Shown here: in pieces, positions 25,827-33,189 of the stretch
Layout: each line of letters begins with the position of its first letter
How positions within the stretch are numbered: the stretch's first letter is position 1
Origin: Treponema sp.
Lineage (GTDB): Bacteria; Spirochaetota; Spirochaetia; Treponematales; Treponemataceae
Length of the DNA stretch: 64,000 nucleotides
Assembly: GCA_016290995.1 (NCBI GenBank)
Contig: JAEEVR010000005.1
Span: forward strand, 58,679 to 122,678
Direction of reading: 5' to 3'
Notes under the pieces: model-generated
What the model saw: only the letters and a program-made list of their open reading frames with translations
Databases searched by the model: none
What the model was told of the DNA's origin: nothing
Position numbers and translations under genes: made by a program

Positions 25827-27152
25827 TTATTTATACCCCCCCCATTCAAAGGTATAGGTTTTTTGCCTGCCCAAGCCTTCGTATTCGGCCTCGGGGACTT
25901 CCTCAAATTTGTACAAGTCCTTTAGCTGGATGTATACGTCTTCCGAAACGTGGATCGAATTGGCTTCCGCGCTTTGCTGCAAGCGCTCCGCGAAAGACAT
26001 CGCGGGGCTCCATGCGTTAAAGACAAAGTTTTGCGTTCCGACCAAGTTTGCGACAAAGGGGCCGCTTGCGATTCCGATTTTCACTTGCAAATTCATTCCG
26101 TTGGAGTCGTTGCTCTTTTTTAGCATGTTGAGAATTTCTATCGCAAAGTGAATCAGTTCGGAGGCGCTGGACCTGTTCTCTTCGGGGATTCCGGCGACAG
26201 CCATGTAGGAGCTTCCGACAATTTTTAGTTTTTCAATGTTGAAGGTTTCGGCCGCTCCGTCGATCCTGTCGTAAAAGCTGGACAAGTATTTTGAAAAGCG
26301 CTCGATTCCCATTCGGTTTGAAAAGCGGGCAAAGTCAACCACGTCCAATGACAGGACGCAGGCTTCCTGGAAAAAGCTGTTGGTTTTTTCCAAGCTGTCC
26401 ATGCTTTTTCTGCTGAGCGTTGAAGTCGAGTAAAATTTAAGCAGTTCCCTGGCTCGCTTGTTGGCGTGCGAAAGGCGGCTGATTGTTTGCGCGTCCGGAT
26501 TTTCAACCGTAAAGTACATTATGAAAAGGGTGACCGCGCAGCCAAAGCTTACCAAAAGCAGTTCCTTGTTGAACATTTGCACAAAGGCGATCGTTCCTTC
26601 CATAAAGCAGAACGAAAGAATCGAAAGCAATTTTGAAAGCTGGACATGCTTAAAGTTGAGCATCATTACAAAGAGAACGAAGGCCACCGAAAATGTCGAG
26701 AATATGTAAATCAAGTCCGACGGAAGGCCGTACGAAAAAATCTGCCTGCCGTAGCCGGAGTAGTAAAGCGTGTTGGCGCAAATCAAGCCTATGATCACAA
26801 GGACGACGACGCCCAAGAAAATGATGACGCCTTCCTTGATTTTGCGCCTGTACTCTGGAATGCCTTTGTTCATTGTCGTGGCCACCGCGTAGGAGTCGAT
26901 CGCGTAAATGTATAAAAGCATGGCTATCAAGTAGCCCTTTGACAGAATGTCGTTTAGAAGCGGATATTCGTCGCGGTGGTTTATTGAAATGACGCTGGCT
27001 ATGTCAAAAACCAGGACCAAAAAGGTTATCAAAAGCAAAAGCTTGTAGAGCCTGTTTGGAAGCGAGTCCCACTTTACCTTTTTAAAAAAGGCGAACGTGA
27101 GGATGACTATATAAATTAGGCCGGCGATTTGAAATTCGATAGAGACAGACAT
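25827..27152 (-). CDS. Membrane class III nucleotide cyclase homologue, probably catalytically impaired
   Basis: 441 residues. About six TM segments (residues 8-215), then a cyclase homology domain (about 262-441). Compared with active class III cyclases, the first metal Asp (D270 in LSLDVVDF), the purine-selecting Lys (EKLKIVG, about 308-310) and the transition-state Arg (R390) are present. The second metal Asp is Ser (S314 in VGSSYMAVAG), the second purine-selecting Asp is Asn (N379) and the transition-state Asn is Ser (S386). It may be a non-catalytic receptor or need a partner. A G8 run forms the last codons (TGG GGG GGG TAT AAA). Leaderless-type promoter. Confidence 0.85.
   Translation of the reverse strand: MSVSIEFQIAGLIYIVILTFAFFKKVKWDSLPNRLYKLLLLITFLVLVFDIASVISINHRDEYPLLNDILSKGYLIAMLLYIYAIDSYAVATTMNKGIPEYRRKIKEGVIIFLGVVVLVIIGLICANTLYYSGYGRQIFSYGLPSDLIYIFSTFSVAFVLFVMMLNFKHVQLSKLLSILSFCFMEGTIAFVQMFNKELLLVSFGCAVTLFIMYFTVENPDAQTISRLSHANKRARELLKFYSTSTLSRKSMDSLEKTNSFFQEACVLSLDVVDFARFSNRMGIERFSKYLSSFYDRIDGAAETFNIEKLKIVGSSYMAVAGIPEENRSSASELIHFAIEILNMLKKSNDSNGMNLQVKIGIASGPFVANLVGTQNFVFNAWSPAMSFAERLQQSAEANSIHVSEDVYIQLKDLYKFEEVPEAEYEGLGRQKTYTFEWGGYK
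25836..25843 (-). repeat. Homopolymeric G8 tract at the 3' end of the cyclase gene
   Basis: Eight C on the plus strand (G8 in the gene) within the last codons. Slippage by one base would alter or extend only the C-terminal tail. Confidence 0.6.
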
Positions 27153-27160
27153 ATTATCTT

Positions 27161-27189
27161 ATTGTAAACCACTTTTCGCTAAAAAGCAA
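27161..27189 (-). promoter_or_regulatory. Leaderless-type promoter of the cyclase-like gene
   Basis: On the minus strand: TTGCTT (27189-27184), 17-bp spacer, TACAAT (27166-27161), then 8 nt to the ATG at 27152. Confidence 0.5.
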
Positions 27190-27205
27190 GTTTTTTCGCG
27201 CGGTC

Positions 27206-28192
27206 TTATTCGCTGGCTCCGCTTTGGCAAAGCCTAAAGCCCAAGAAGTTAAAGCGCTCGTTGGGGTCGTAGCCGTAGCGGTCGCCGCAGTAGATGAAGC
27301 CGGTGTAGGGCGACCAAGAGCCGCCGCGGCAAACGCGCTCTTTTCCAAAGTCGGGGCCGGCGGCGCGCTCGACGCCTTCGGTTTCCTTGTAGTCGGCAAG
27401 CCAGTCCCAGCAAAATTCAAGGACGTTTCCGCTCATGTCGTAAAGGCCCGACGCGTTTGCCCTTCCGCTTCCGGGCGCGGGCTGCTCGTCCTTTGTGAAG
27501 ACCGTTCCGGCGGTTCCGACAACGCGGGTTTCGCTTGCGTTGGAGTCAAACCATGCCACGTCGCTTTCTGTCACGCTGTCGTCGGTTTGTCCAGAGGCGA
27601 GCGCGCCGTTTTGAAAGCCTTTTGGCGTTTTGCGCGCGGCGTATTCCCATTCTGTTTCGGTGGGAAGACGGTAGCCGTCGGCCGTCCAGTCGCAGGAGCA
27701 CTTGTCCAGCGCGGCGCTGTCTGTGGAGTCCTTCAACACTTTTCCGTTGAGAGTGTAGCAGGGCTTTTTTCCGCTCATTTCGCTAAAGGCGTTGCACCAA
27801 ACGACCGCGTCGTACCAATTGATCATGGTCACCGGCTGGTAGCTTCCTATGGCGGTGGGAGCGGCGCCGCGCTTTCCGGCGGAACCTTCCTGACCGGGAT
27901 TGGCGAACGTGTATCCGTTTTGCTCGGCGTAAATGCGGCCGATGTACCACAAGTTGTAGGTTGTTTCGTAGGCGTTCATCCTAAAGGGCTGGACAAAGCG
28001 CTCCGCCGTGTAGCTTTGCGTGTTCTCGCCGATTGTGTAAACGTCGTATTCGGCCTCGGGCTGAGCGGCTTTAAATGCGACCATATTTATGTCGTTAAAG
28101 GCGGCGTCGGCTTTTGGGGATTTTCTTATCGAACGGGCAAAAAGCGCCGCGCAAACAAAAAGCGCCGCGGCGACCGCAATAATTTTTTTCAT
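27206..28192 (-). CDS. Exported SUMF1/FGE-fold protein, probably non-catalytic
   Basis: 328 residues with a signal peptide (MKKIIAVAAALFVCAALFA). The rest is a formylglycine-generating-enzyme (SUMF1) domain: MNAYETTYNLWY, PVTMINWYDAVVWCNAFSE, YRLPTETEWEYAAR, SGNVLEFCWDW and RVCRGGSW, ending FLGFRLC. The copper-binding Cys pair of true FGEs (in a GGS[FY]xCHxxYC context) is not preserved: after GGSW comes SPYTGFIYCGDRY, with only one Cys. It is more likely a periplasmic binding or structural member of the family, as is common for SUMF1 proteins of treponemes. Its ATG overlaps the corA stop (ATGA), so the two are co-translated. Confidence 0.87.
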   Translation of the reverse strand: MKKIIAVAAALFVCAALFARSIRKSPKADAAFNDINMVAFKAAQPEAEYDVYTIGENTQSYTAERFVQPFRMNAYETTYNLWYIGRIYAEQNGYTFANPGQEGSAGKRGAAPTAIGSYQPVTMINWYDAVVWCNAFSEMSGKKPCYTLNGKVLKDSTDSAALDKCSCDWTADGYRLPTETEWEYAARKTPKGFQNGALASGQTDDSVTESDVAWFDSNASETRVVGTAGTVFTKDEQPAPGSGRANASGLYDMSGNVLEFCWDWLADYKETEGVERAAGPDFGKERVCRGGSWSPYTGFIYCGDRYGYDPNERFNFLGFRLCQSGASE

Positions 28193-29244
28193 TTCATTGC
28201 CTCCAAGTTAAGCTCTTGCGCTTCCAAGGTCTTTTTAAGGCGCCTGATTTCGGCGCGCTTGGCGCGGTTTTTCTTTTTCTTTTCTCTATTGGCCGAGGAC
28301 TTTGTTCTGTCCATAAGCGAAAGGCGCAAGAGCGTCACCATTACCGCGAACAGGCAGAGCATCGTGATTATCGCGCAGCCGAACAAGCCGTAGCGCGCGA
28401 AGGGCAGCTCCACGTTCATTCCCCAAAAGCTTGTGATGAAGGTCGGAACGCTGATCGCGACTGTGACGATGGTAAGCTTTTTCATCACGCCGTTCATGTT
28501 GTTTGAGATGATCGAGCCAAAGGTGTCGCTCATGCGGCTGAATGTGTTTGAATATGTGTCGGCCATTTCCAAGGCCTGGCGGTTGTCGACTTCAACGTCG
28601 TCAAGCCAGTCCAAGTCGTCTTCGTCGAATTTTAACAAACGGGTTTTGCGCAGTTTTTCCAAAAGCAGTTGGTTTGACTTGATTGAAGTCGTAAAGTATA
28701 CGGTGGACTTTTCCAAGTTGAGCAATTGCAAGATTTCCTTGTTCTCAACGGCGTACTGCAACTCGCCCTGAATGCCTGAGGCGCGGCGGTTGATTTCCTT
28801 AAGGTAGCGCAAGTAGGTGATGTCGGCCCGGCTAAGAATCTGAATCAAAAAGGCCGGAAAGTCGTTTAGGTTTATGTTCTTGACTCGGCCGGCGGAAAAG
28901 TCCTTGAGCACTTCGCAGTCTGTCCAGCAAATCGTGATGATGTAGTTTTTCATCAAGATTACGCCGAGCGGAATCGAAAAGTACGACACTTCCGCCGTGG
29001 GAACGAAAATCGGAAGCCTTGTGATTGTAAGGATGTAGTCCTCCGCGTCCTCGATGCGCGAAAGCTCGTCGGGGTCAAGGATGTCTATGATGTGCTCTTG
29101 TTCGATTTTGAATTCTTTTTCAAGGATGTTGATGTCTTCGCGCGTGACGTTGCGGGCGTCGACCCATACGCGCTTGGAGCTGATGAGGTTTTCTTTTTCT
29201 GTGTCAACCAGCTTTCCGCCTTCTTGCTGCCAGTAAGTGATCAT
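28189..29244 (-). CDS. corA: CorA-family magnesium/divalent-metal channel
   Basis: 351 residues. A long soluble N-terminal domain with acidic helices (EDAEDYILTITRLP) leads to two C-terminal TM segments. The first TM ends in the selectivity motif GMN (275-277, in FWGMNVELPF) that defines CorA Mg2+/Co2+ channels. The C-terminus is extended by about 35 very basic residues (KSSANREKKKKNRAKRAE), longer than in most CorA. The ATG at 29244 follows GTTGGAGAG. It leads a two-gene unit with the SUMF1-fold protein; the pairing has no obvious meaning. Confidence 0.92.
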   Translation of the reverse strand: MITYWQQEGGKLVDTEKENLISSKRVWVDARNVTREDINILEKEFKIEQEHIIDILDPDELSRIEDAEDYILTITRLPIFVPTAEVSYFSIPLGVILMKNYIITICWTDCEVLKDFSAGRVKNINLNDFPAFLIQILSRADITYLRYLKEINRRASGIQGELQYAVENKEILQLLNLEKSTVYFTTSIKSNQLLLEKLRKTRLLKFDEDDLDWLDDVEVDNRQALEMADTYSNTFSRMSDTFGSIISNNMNGVMKKLTIVTVAISVPTFITSFWGMNVELPFARYGLFGCAIITMLCLFAVMVTLLRLSLMDRTKSSANREKKKKNRAKRAEIRRLKKTLEAQELNLEAMK

Positions 29245-29372
29245 CAGAGCTCTCCAACTAAAAAAATCAAAAAATTATACCAAAAATTACATTTTTTGGC
29301 AATATTTTCCAAAAATAAGCCAAACTCTTGATAAACTCCTATATCTTTAAAGCATCAAGGAGTAAAAAAGTT

Positions 29373-29564
29373 ATGGAAAAGAGAATTGTTTTTGGCGCGG
29401 AGGAATCCGCCGAGACCTTTAAGATTTATTCCATCGTTAAGAGGGAACGAAGGCCAAGGTCGCTCTTGGCGAGGCCCTTGCGCTCGCCCGACTTTTCGTG
29501 GCCGCCAAAAAGGAGCCTGCCGCAAGTCCGCGACGCCGCCCGCGACGAGGGGGACCAAACATGA
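29373..29564 (+). pseudogene. Small frame-damaged gene upstream of a lipoprotein gene
   Basis: A good ribosome site (AAGGAG) precedes ATG 29373, and the first 23 codons (MEKRIVFGAEESAETF, then KIYSIVK) have normal codon use. After about 29441 the native-looking coding moves one frame over (GTKAKVALGEALALARLFVA) until roughly 29510, and near the end codon use again looks right in the first frame (VRDAARDEGDQ), whose TGA overlaps the next ATG (ATGA). Restoring one G at about 29442 would give KEGTKAKVALGEA. I infer one or two compensating indels, or a sequencing error. The family is unknown; as it stands the product would be garbled after residue 23. Confidence 0.5.
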
Positions 29565-29986
29565 GCCGCTCTTGCAAAACCTTGGTCTTGGCTGTCTTTG
29601 CCCTTTGCTCTTGCCAAGCACTAAAGCGGGCGGCCGCTCCTGTGGCGGTCTTTGACGCAAGAATAACCGGGCAGGCGTCGCCTGTTGGCGACGCGATTTT
29701 GGGCGTGGAATTCGTCGCCGCAAATCTAAGCGGCCGCCCGGTAAAAAGCGTCACGGTCTTTGTGTCAGTCCAAGAAAGGGAAGAAGATTCTGGCCAGGAA
29801 GACGATTGCGGGGGAGCGTTTTACGAAAGGCGCTTTGTTCTGGACGGCGGCCTCGACGCCGGCCAAGAAGAAACATTCTTTGTCCCCCTGGAAGACGTTC
29901 CACCCGATTGCGACGAGGACGCGCTGGAAATACAAAGCTTGTATGTAGAAAGCGCGGAGTACGAGGACGGCGGGGCCTTCCCTTGA
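29561..29986 (+). CDS. Putative secreted protein or lipoprotein
   Basis: 141 residues from the ATG at 29561, which overlaps the TGA of the preceding small frame. The N-terminus MSRSCKTLVLAVFALCSCQA is a short hydrophobic signal ending in ALCSC, consistent with a lipobox. The mature part is acidic and beta-rich (GDAILGVEFVAANLSGRPVKSVTVF), resembling small Ig-like or FxLYD-type periplasmic domains, but I cannot assign a family. The same frame is open upstream to about 29420, so a longer form fused to the damaged upstream gene is formally possible. The stop codon lies inside the -35 of the ToxI promoter. Confidence 0.6.
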   Translation: MSRSCKTLVLAVFALCSCQALKRAAAPVAVFDARITGQASPVGDAILGVEFVAANLSGRPVKSVTVFVSVQEREEDSGQEDDCGGAFYERRFVLDGGLDAGQEETFFVPLEDVPPDCDEDALEIQSLYVESAEYEDGGAFP

Positions 29987-30010
29987 CAAATAATCAAAAA
30001 GCGCTAGAAT
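29983..30010 (+). promoter_or_regulatory. Promoter of the ToxI-like RNA
   Basis: TTGACA at 29983-29988, 16-bp spacer, TAGAAT at 30005-30010. The predicted start at about 30017 is just before the first 36-nt repeat at 30021, as expected for a dedicated antitoxin-RNA promoter. The -35 overlaps the stop of the preceding gene. Confidence 0.7.
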
Positions 30011-30020
30011 ATATGCCGTA

Positions 30021-30092
30021 GGTAAGTTCCGACCTTAACTGGAAAAGTTAAATATGGGTAAGTTCCGACCCTAACTGGAAAACTTAACTGCG
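30021..30092 (+). ncRNA. ToxI-like type III antitoxin RNA, two 36-nt tandem repeats
   Basis: Unit 1 is 30021-30056 and unit 2 is 30057-30092; both begin GGTAAGTTCCGACC and continue with [TC]TAACTGGAAAA. The unit length (36 nt) equals that of the Pectobacterium ToxI repeat. The opening GGT-8 nt-ACC stem-loop has the same geometry as the ToxI opening (GGT, eight bases, ACC) that starts its pseudoknot. Unit 1 adds a hairpin TTAACT/AGTTAA; unit 2 has a G-to-C change there. In type III systems ToxN cuts the precursor into single pseudoknots that bind and inhibit it. Followed by a terminator and a toxN-like remnant. Known loci vary in repeat number. Confidence 0.75.
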
Positions 30093-30122
30093 GCAAGGAT
30101 TTGTTCCTTGCCGCTTTTTTTT
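30090..30122 (+). terminator. Intrinsic terminator between ToxI-like repeats and toxN remnant
   Basis: Perfect 10-bp stem GCGGCAAGGA (30090-30099) and TCCTTGCCGC (30105-30114), 5-nt loop, then T8. In ToxIN loci a terminator at exactly this place sets the excess of antitoxin RNA over toxin mRNA. Confidence 0.92.
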
Positions 30123-30137
30123 GTAGGAAGATTTAAT

Positions 30138-30355
30138 ATGTTGTTTTACATTGTGTCAGACCGTTATATATCATATCTGAAAAAATCAGAACCGCGCGTT
30201 ATGTCAAACAAGGAAAAGGTTCGCGTTTATCACCGGAAGGGACGTTAAAGTTTAACAATATGATACCTGTTCCTGAATCAGAAATCATAAAGTACGATTT
30301 GAACGATGAGGGCGATTTGCGTTACAAAATGCTTGTGCAAAAAATTCTCTTTTGA
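30138..30355 (+). pseudogene. Decayed ToxN/AbiQ-family endoribonuclease (type III toxin)
   Basis: ATG 30138 opens a 36-codon frame (MLFYIVSDRYISYLKKSEPR and on to YHRKGR) that matches the ToxN/AbiQ start, typically M-x-F-Y-x-[IV]-x-x-x-Y-I-x-[YF]-L. It stops at TAA 30246-30248. In another frame from 30245 comes LKFNNMIPVPESEIIKYDL, then RYKMLVQKILF, ending TGA 30353. N-x-N-N-M-I-P-V-P is the conserved central motif of the same family. About 30-40 codons between the two blocks (the VGIVLEI and APLTSP region) and the whole C-terminus are missing. An out-of-frame internal deletion plus truncation has inactivated it. Family homology by memory of motifs. Confidence 0.78.
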
Positions 30356-30376
30356 TTATGCCGCGCACGGAGAAGT

Positions 30377-30838
30377 TTACTCGCAGTGAGAGTTTCGCGC
30401 CGAGGCGTCGGGGGCGCCGACGGAGAGCGCTTCCTTCATCGTCCGCCAGCCGAGCTCGGCGCATTTTACGCGGGCGGGCATCTTGGCGATGTCTTGAAGG
30501 GCTGCGGCTTCGTCAAGCTCTTCAAGCTCCGCGTCGCTGACGCTTCCGGTAATCATGCGCATAAAAATGTCGCAAAGGCGCTTGGCCTCGTCCTCGGTCT
30601 TTCCAAGAATAAGGTCTATCATCATGTCGCAAGAGGCTTGGCTTATCGCGCAGCCGCTTCCAACGTAGGAGGCGTCGGCGATTTTTCCGTCCTCAACTTT
30701 TAGGTTGAGCGTGATTTTGTCGCCGCAGCTGGGGTTCACTCCGTTAAGGACGCAAGTGGCGCCGGGCAAATCCTTTTTGTGAAGGGGATTCAAGTTGTGC
30801 TCGTTTAGTATTTCTCGGTAAAGTTCCTTTGTGTCCAT
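30377..30838 (-). CDS. sufU: SufU-type iron-sulfur scaffold / sulfur-transfer protein
   Basis: 153 residues. Cysteines are in the family positions: C38 (VNPSCGD, with D40), C63 (GSGCAISQAS) and C126 (ARVKCAELGW). The 18-20-residue insertion typical of SufU versus IscU lies between the second and third Cys (about residues 78-120). In SufU proteins these bind zinc and accept persulfide from SufS. It is the last gene of the suf operon, 18 nt after sufS, with its own GGAG. The C-terminus (GAPDASARNSHCE) adds a further Cys. The ToxIN remnant lies just beyond its 3' end on the other strand. Confidence 0.93.
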   Translation of the reverse strand: MDTKELYREILNEHNLNPLHKKDLPGATCVLNGVNPSCGDKITLNLKVEDGKIADASYVGSGCAISQASCDMMIDLILGKTEDEAKRLCDIFMRMITGSVSDAELEELDEAAALQDIAKMPARVKCAELGWRTMKEALSVGAPDASARNSHCE

Positions 30839-30856
30839 GCGTCGCTCCTTTTTGCC

Positions 30857-32077
30857 TTAGTCTTTGAAACCGGACCAAGCGCGAACCTTTGAAAGCGCGG
30901 CGCAAAAGCGCTCGACTTCTTTTTGCGTGTTGTAAAAGTAAAGGCTGGCTCGCGCGGTGGCCGGAAGGTCAAGGTATTGGCCAAGCGGCTGCGCGCAGTG
31001 GTGGCCCGCTCGGATCGCGATTTTTTCAGTGTCCAAAATGCTTGAGATGTCGTGCGGGTGGACGCCGTCAATTGTAAAGGTGACGATGCCGCATCTTTTG
31101 GCTCCGTCTTTGCTTCCGACAATGTTGACGTGGGGGATCTCGCTCATCTTTTGGACTAAAAGCGCGGCAAGCTCGTTGTCGTGGGCCGCGATGTTTTCCA
31201 TTCCGATTTCCATAAGGTATTCGACGGCGGCGGCCATGCCTACCGCGCCTCCTACGTTGACCGTGCCCGCTTCAAACTTTGCGGGAACCTCCGCCCAAGT
31301 GGCCTCGTCGCGCGTGACGTATTCGATCATCTCGCCGCCGCGCAAAAATGGCGGCATTTTTTCCAAAAGCTCGCGCTTGCCGTAAAGGCCGCCGATTCCG
31401 GTTGGGCCGCAAAATTTGTGGCCGCTAAAGGCGTAAAAGTCCGCGTCCAGATCTTGCACGTTGACCGGTATGTGGGGCAGGGCTTGCGCTCCGTCAACCA
31501 CGATTACCGCTCCGTTTTTGTGGGCGAGAGCGGCGATTTCTTTTATCGGGTTTGTCGTTCCCAAAACGTTTGAAACGTGGGTGATGGCGACGATTTTTGT
31601 TTTGCTTGTAATCTTGTTGTACTCGCTTTGCGGAATCGCGCCTGTTTCCTTGTCGCATTCAAGCCACACAAGCTTGGCTCCAGTTTTTTGAGCTGCCATT
31701 TGCCAGGGAAGAATGTTGGAGTGGTGCTCCATAACGCTTACGACTATTTCGTCTCCCTCGCGCAAGTTGTCCAGCGCGTAAGTGTAGGCGACCAAGTTGA
31801 GCGATTCGCTTGCGTTCCTTGTAAAGATAATTTCTTCCGCCTGGGCCGCTCCGACAAACTTTGCGATTGTCGCTCGCGCGTTTTGGTAGGCCTCCGTCGC
31901 GCGGACGCTTAGGTCGTAAAGGCCGCGCAAGGGATTCGCGTTGTCGCTTTTGTAAAAGTTCTCCAGCGCGTCCAAAACTTTTTTTGGCCTTTGGGCTGTG
32001 GCCGCGTTGTCAAAGTAAATGAGGCCCTTGTTTTTTTTGTCGAAAAAAATCGGAAAGTCCTTTTTGTAATCGCGCAT
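30857..32077 (-). CDS. sufS: Cysteine desulfurase SufS
   Basis: 406 residues. A fold-type I PLP enzyme that takes sulfur from cysteine as an enzyme-bound persulfide for Fe-S assembly. The PLP Lys is in AFSGHKFCGPTGIG (about residue 225), and EHHSNILPWQ and THVSNVLGT are the usual cofactor-contact blocks. The catalytic Cys is in RAGHHCAQPL (about 361). The short loop around this Cys is that of group II (SufS/CsdA) enzymes. Its start shares one base with the sufD stop (TAATG), so translation is coupled. Partner: SufU encoded just downstream. Confidence 0.96.
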   Translation of the reverse strand: MRDYKKDFPIFFDKKNKGLIYFDNAATAQRPKKVLDALENFYKSDNANPLRGLYDLSVRATEAYQNARATIAKFVGAAQAEEIIFTRNASESLNLVAYTYALDNLREGDEIVVSVMEHHSNILPWQMAAQKTGAKLVWLECDKETGAIPQSEYNKITSKTKIVAITHVSNVLGTTNPIKEIAALAHKNGAVIVVDGAQALPHIPVNVQDLDADFYAFSGHKFCGPTGIGGLYGKRELLEKMPPFLRGGEMIEYVTRDEATWAEVPAKFEAGTVNVGGAVGMAAAVEYLMEIGMENIAAHDNELAALLVQKMSEIPHVNIVGSKDGAKRCGIVTFTIDGVHPHDISSILDTEKIAIRAGHHCAQPLGQYLDLPATARASLYFYNTQKEVERFCAALSKVRAWSGFKD

Positions 32078-33189
32078 TAGTTGCCTCCATCCGCGCCGTT
32101 TTCCATCGACGCGTCAAAAAAGTCCAGGGCTTTTTGAGCCTCTCCGTCGTCGCCGATCAACGCGGCCACTCTTGCGATTTTTGATCGGGCCATCATTTTT
32201 TGCGCTTCTTCCAGCGACACTCCGCGCGCGTTCATGTAGAACAAGACGCTTTCGTCCAAGCGGCCGATTGTCGCTCCGTGCTCTCCCTGAACGTCCTCTT
32301 CGTCGCACAAAATAAGCGGAATCGACTTGTTCACAACTTGCGGATCAAGCAAAAGCGTTTCTTCCGTTTCGTTTCCGACGGAACCCGCGCAGCCTTTCTT
32401 AAAATCAATTGTTCCGCGGTAAGTTTTTTTGGAGCAGTCTTTTAGGGTGCCGTAAACGTTCATAAGGCTTTGTGTGTCGCGGCCCGTTTGCTCGGCGATA
32501 AAGTTCATGTCAAGCTCGCGGTCTTTGTCAAGGCAGTAGGCCGCGTTGTGGATAAAGGCCGACCGCGTTTGGCTCAAGGCGGAACGGATGCCTTGGTAAA
32601 TTTTTTTGGCTCCCAATTCCAGCTGCGAGATTTGTATTGTTGAATTTTCTCCGGCCGCCGTTCCGATGTCGTTTATGTGGACAAAGCCTTTTGGCAAAAG
32701 CTGGACGGTGGCGACGCGGATCTTGCAGTCCCGGCCGGCCTCGATTTTTGTTTGGAAGGCGTTGAGGCCGCCGGCGTTTTTGTCTGACGACCATTCGATT
32801 ATGACGTTGGCCTCAACGTTGTCGCCGGCCTTTACAATAAGGCGCTGGAAGGAGGCCACGCCGTCATCTAGTTTTGCGCGGACAAAAATCGCCTCGCTTT
32901 GGTTAAAGCCTTTTTGCAATTCAAGGGTCGCGGTTGGGGCGGCGTTTTGGTCTAAGAGCGCGTCAAAGTCTTTTCCCATCGCACCCGGGATTTGGGTTCC
33001 GTTAGGCGCGGCCGCATCTGGGGCTTGCGGCGCGTTACCGCTTATGAATGTCGCTCCGGCGGGGAGGCCGCTTGTCTCCAGCGTCGCGGGCTTTGCCGCG
33101 AATTCCGCTTCTTCTGAGAAAAGGGCCTTGTTCATTCTAAGCCAGTTCCAAGTAAGGGCGGGCAGGGGATTTAAAGTCATCTCTTTCAT
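32077..33189 (-). CDS. sufD: Fe-S assembly scaffold subunit SufD
   Basis: 370 residues of the SufB/SufD beta-helix family. The core reads GENSTIQISQLELGAKKIYQG, with VNVYGTLKD, then a terminal block DEEDVQGEHGATIGRLDESVLFYMNARG. The last corresponds to the conserved C-terminal SufD motif containing the His (HGATIG) at the SufB-SufD interface. Acts as SufBC2D in the cytoplasm. Its ATG overlaps the sufB stop (ATGA) and its stop overlaps the sufS start. The N-terminal half is more divergent, as usual for SufD. Confidence 0.93.
   Translation of the reverse strand: MKEMTLNPLPALTWNWLRMNKALFSEEAEFAAKPATLETSGLPAGATFISGNAPQAPDAAAPNGTQIPGAMGKDFDALLDQNAAPTATLELQKGFNQSEAIFVRAKLDDGVASFQRLIVKAGDNVEANVIIEWSSDKNAGGLNAFQTKIEAGRDCKIRVATVQLLPKGFVHINDIGTAAGENSTIQISQLELGAKKIYQGIRSALSQTRSAFIHNAAYCLDKDRELDMNFIAEQTGRDTQSLMNVYGTLKDCSKKTYRGTIDFKKGCAGSVGNETEETLLLDPQVVNKSIPLILCDEEDVQGEHGATIGRLDESVLFYMNARGVSLEEAQKMMARSKIARVAALIGDDGEAQKALDFFDASMENGADGGN

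Noticed and set aside
27224..28393. 389-residue plus-strand frame opposite the SUMF1-fold gene
   Set aside because: Antisense shadow: the minus strand carries clear SUMF1 motifs with signal peptide, and this frame has none.
30021..30092. Short direct repeats as a CRISPR array
   Set aside because: The two units are contiguous without spacers and are followed by a terminator and a ToxN-like remnant, with no cas genes.
30021..30122. Tandem riboswitch in front of a gene
   Set aside because: The unit length, opening stem geometry, terminator and the ToxN motifs after it fit a type III antitoxin better; no metabolic gene follows on this strand.
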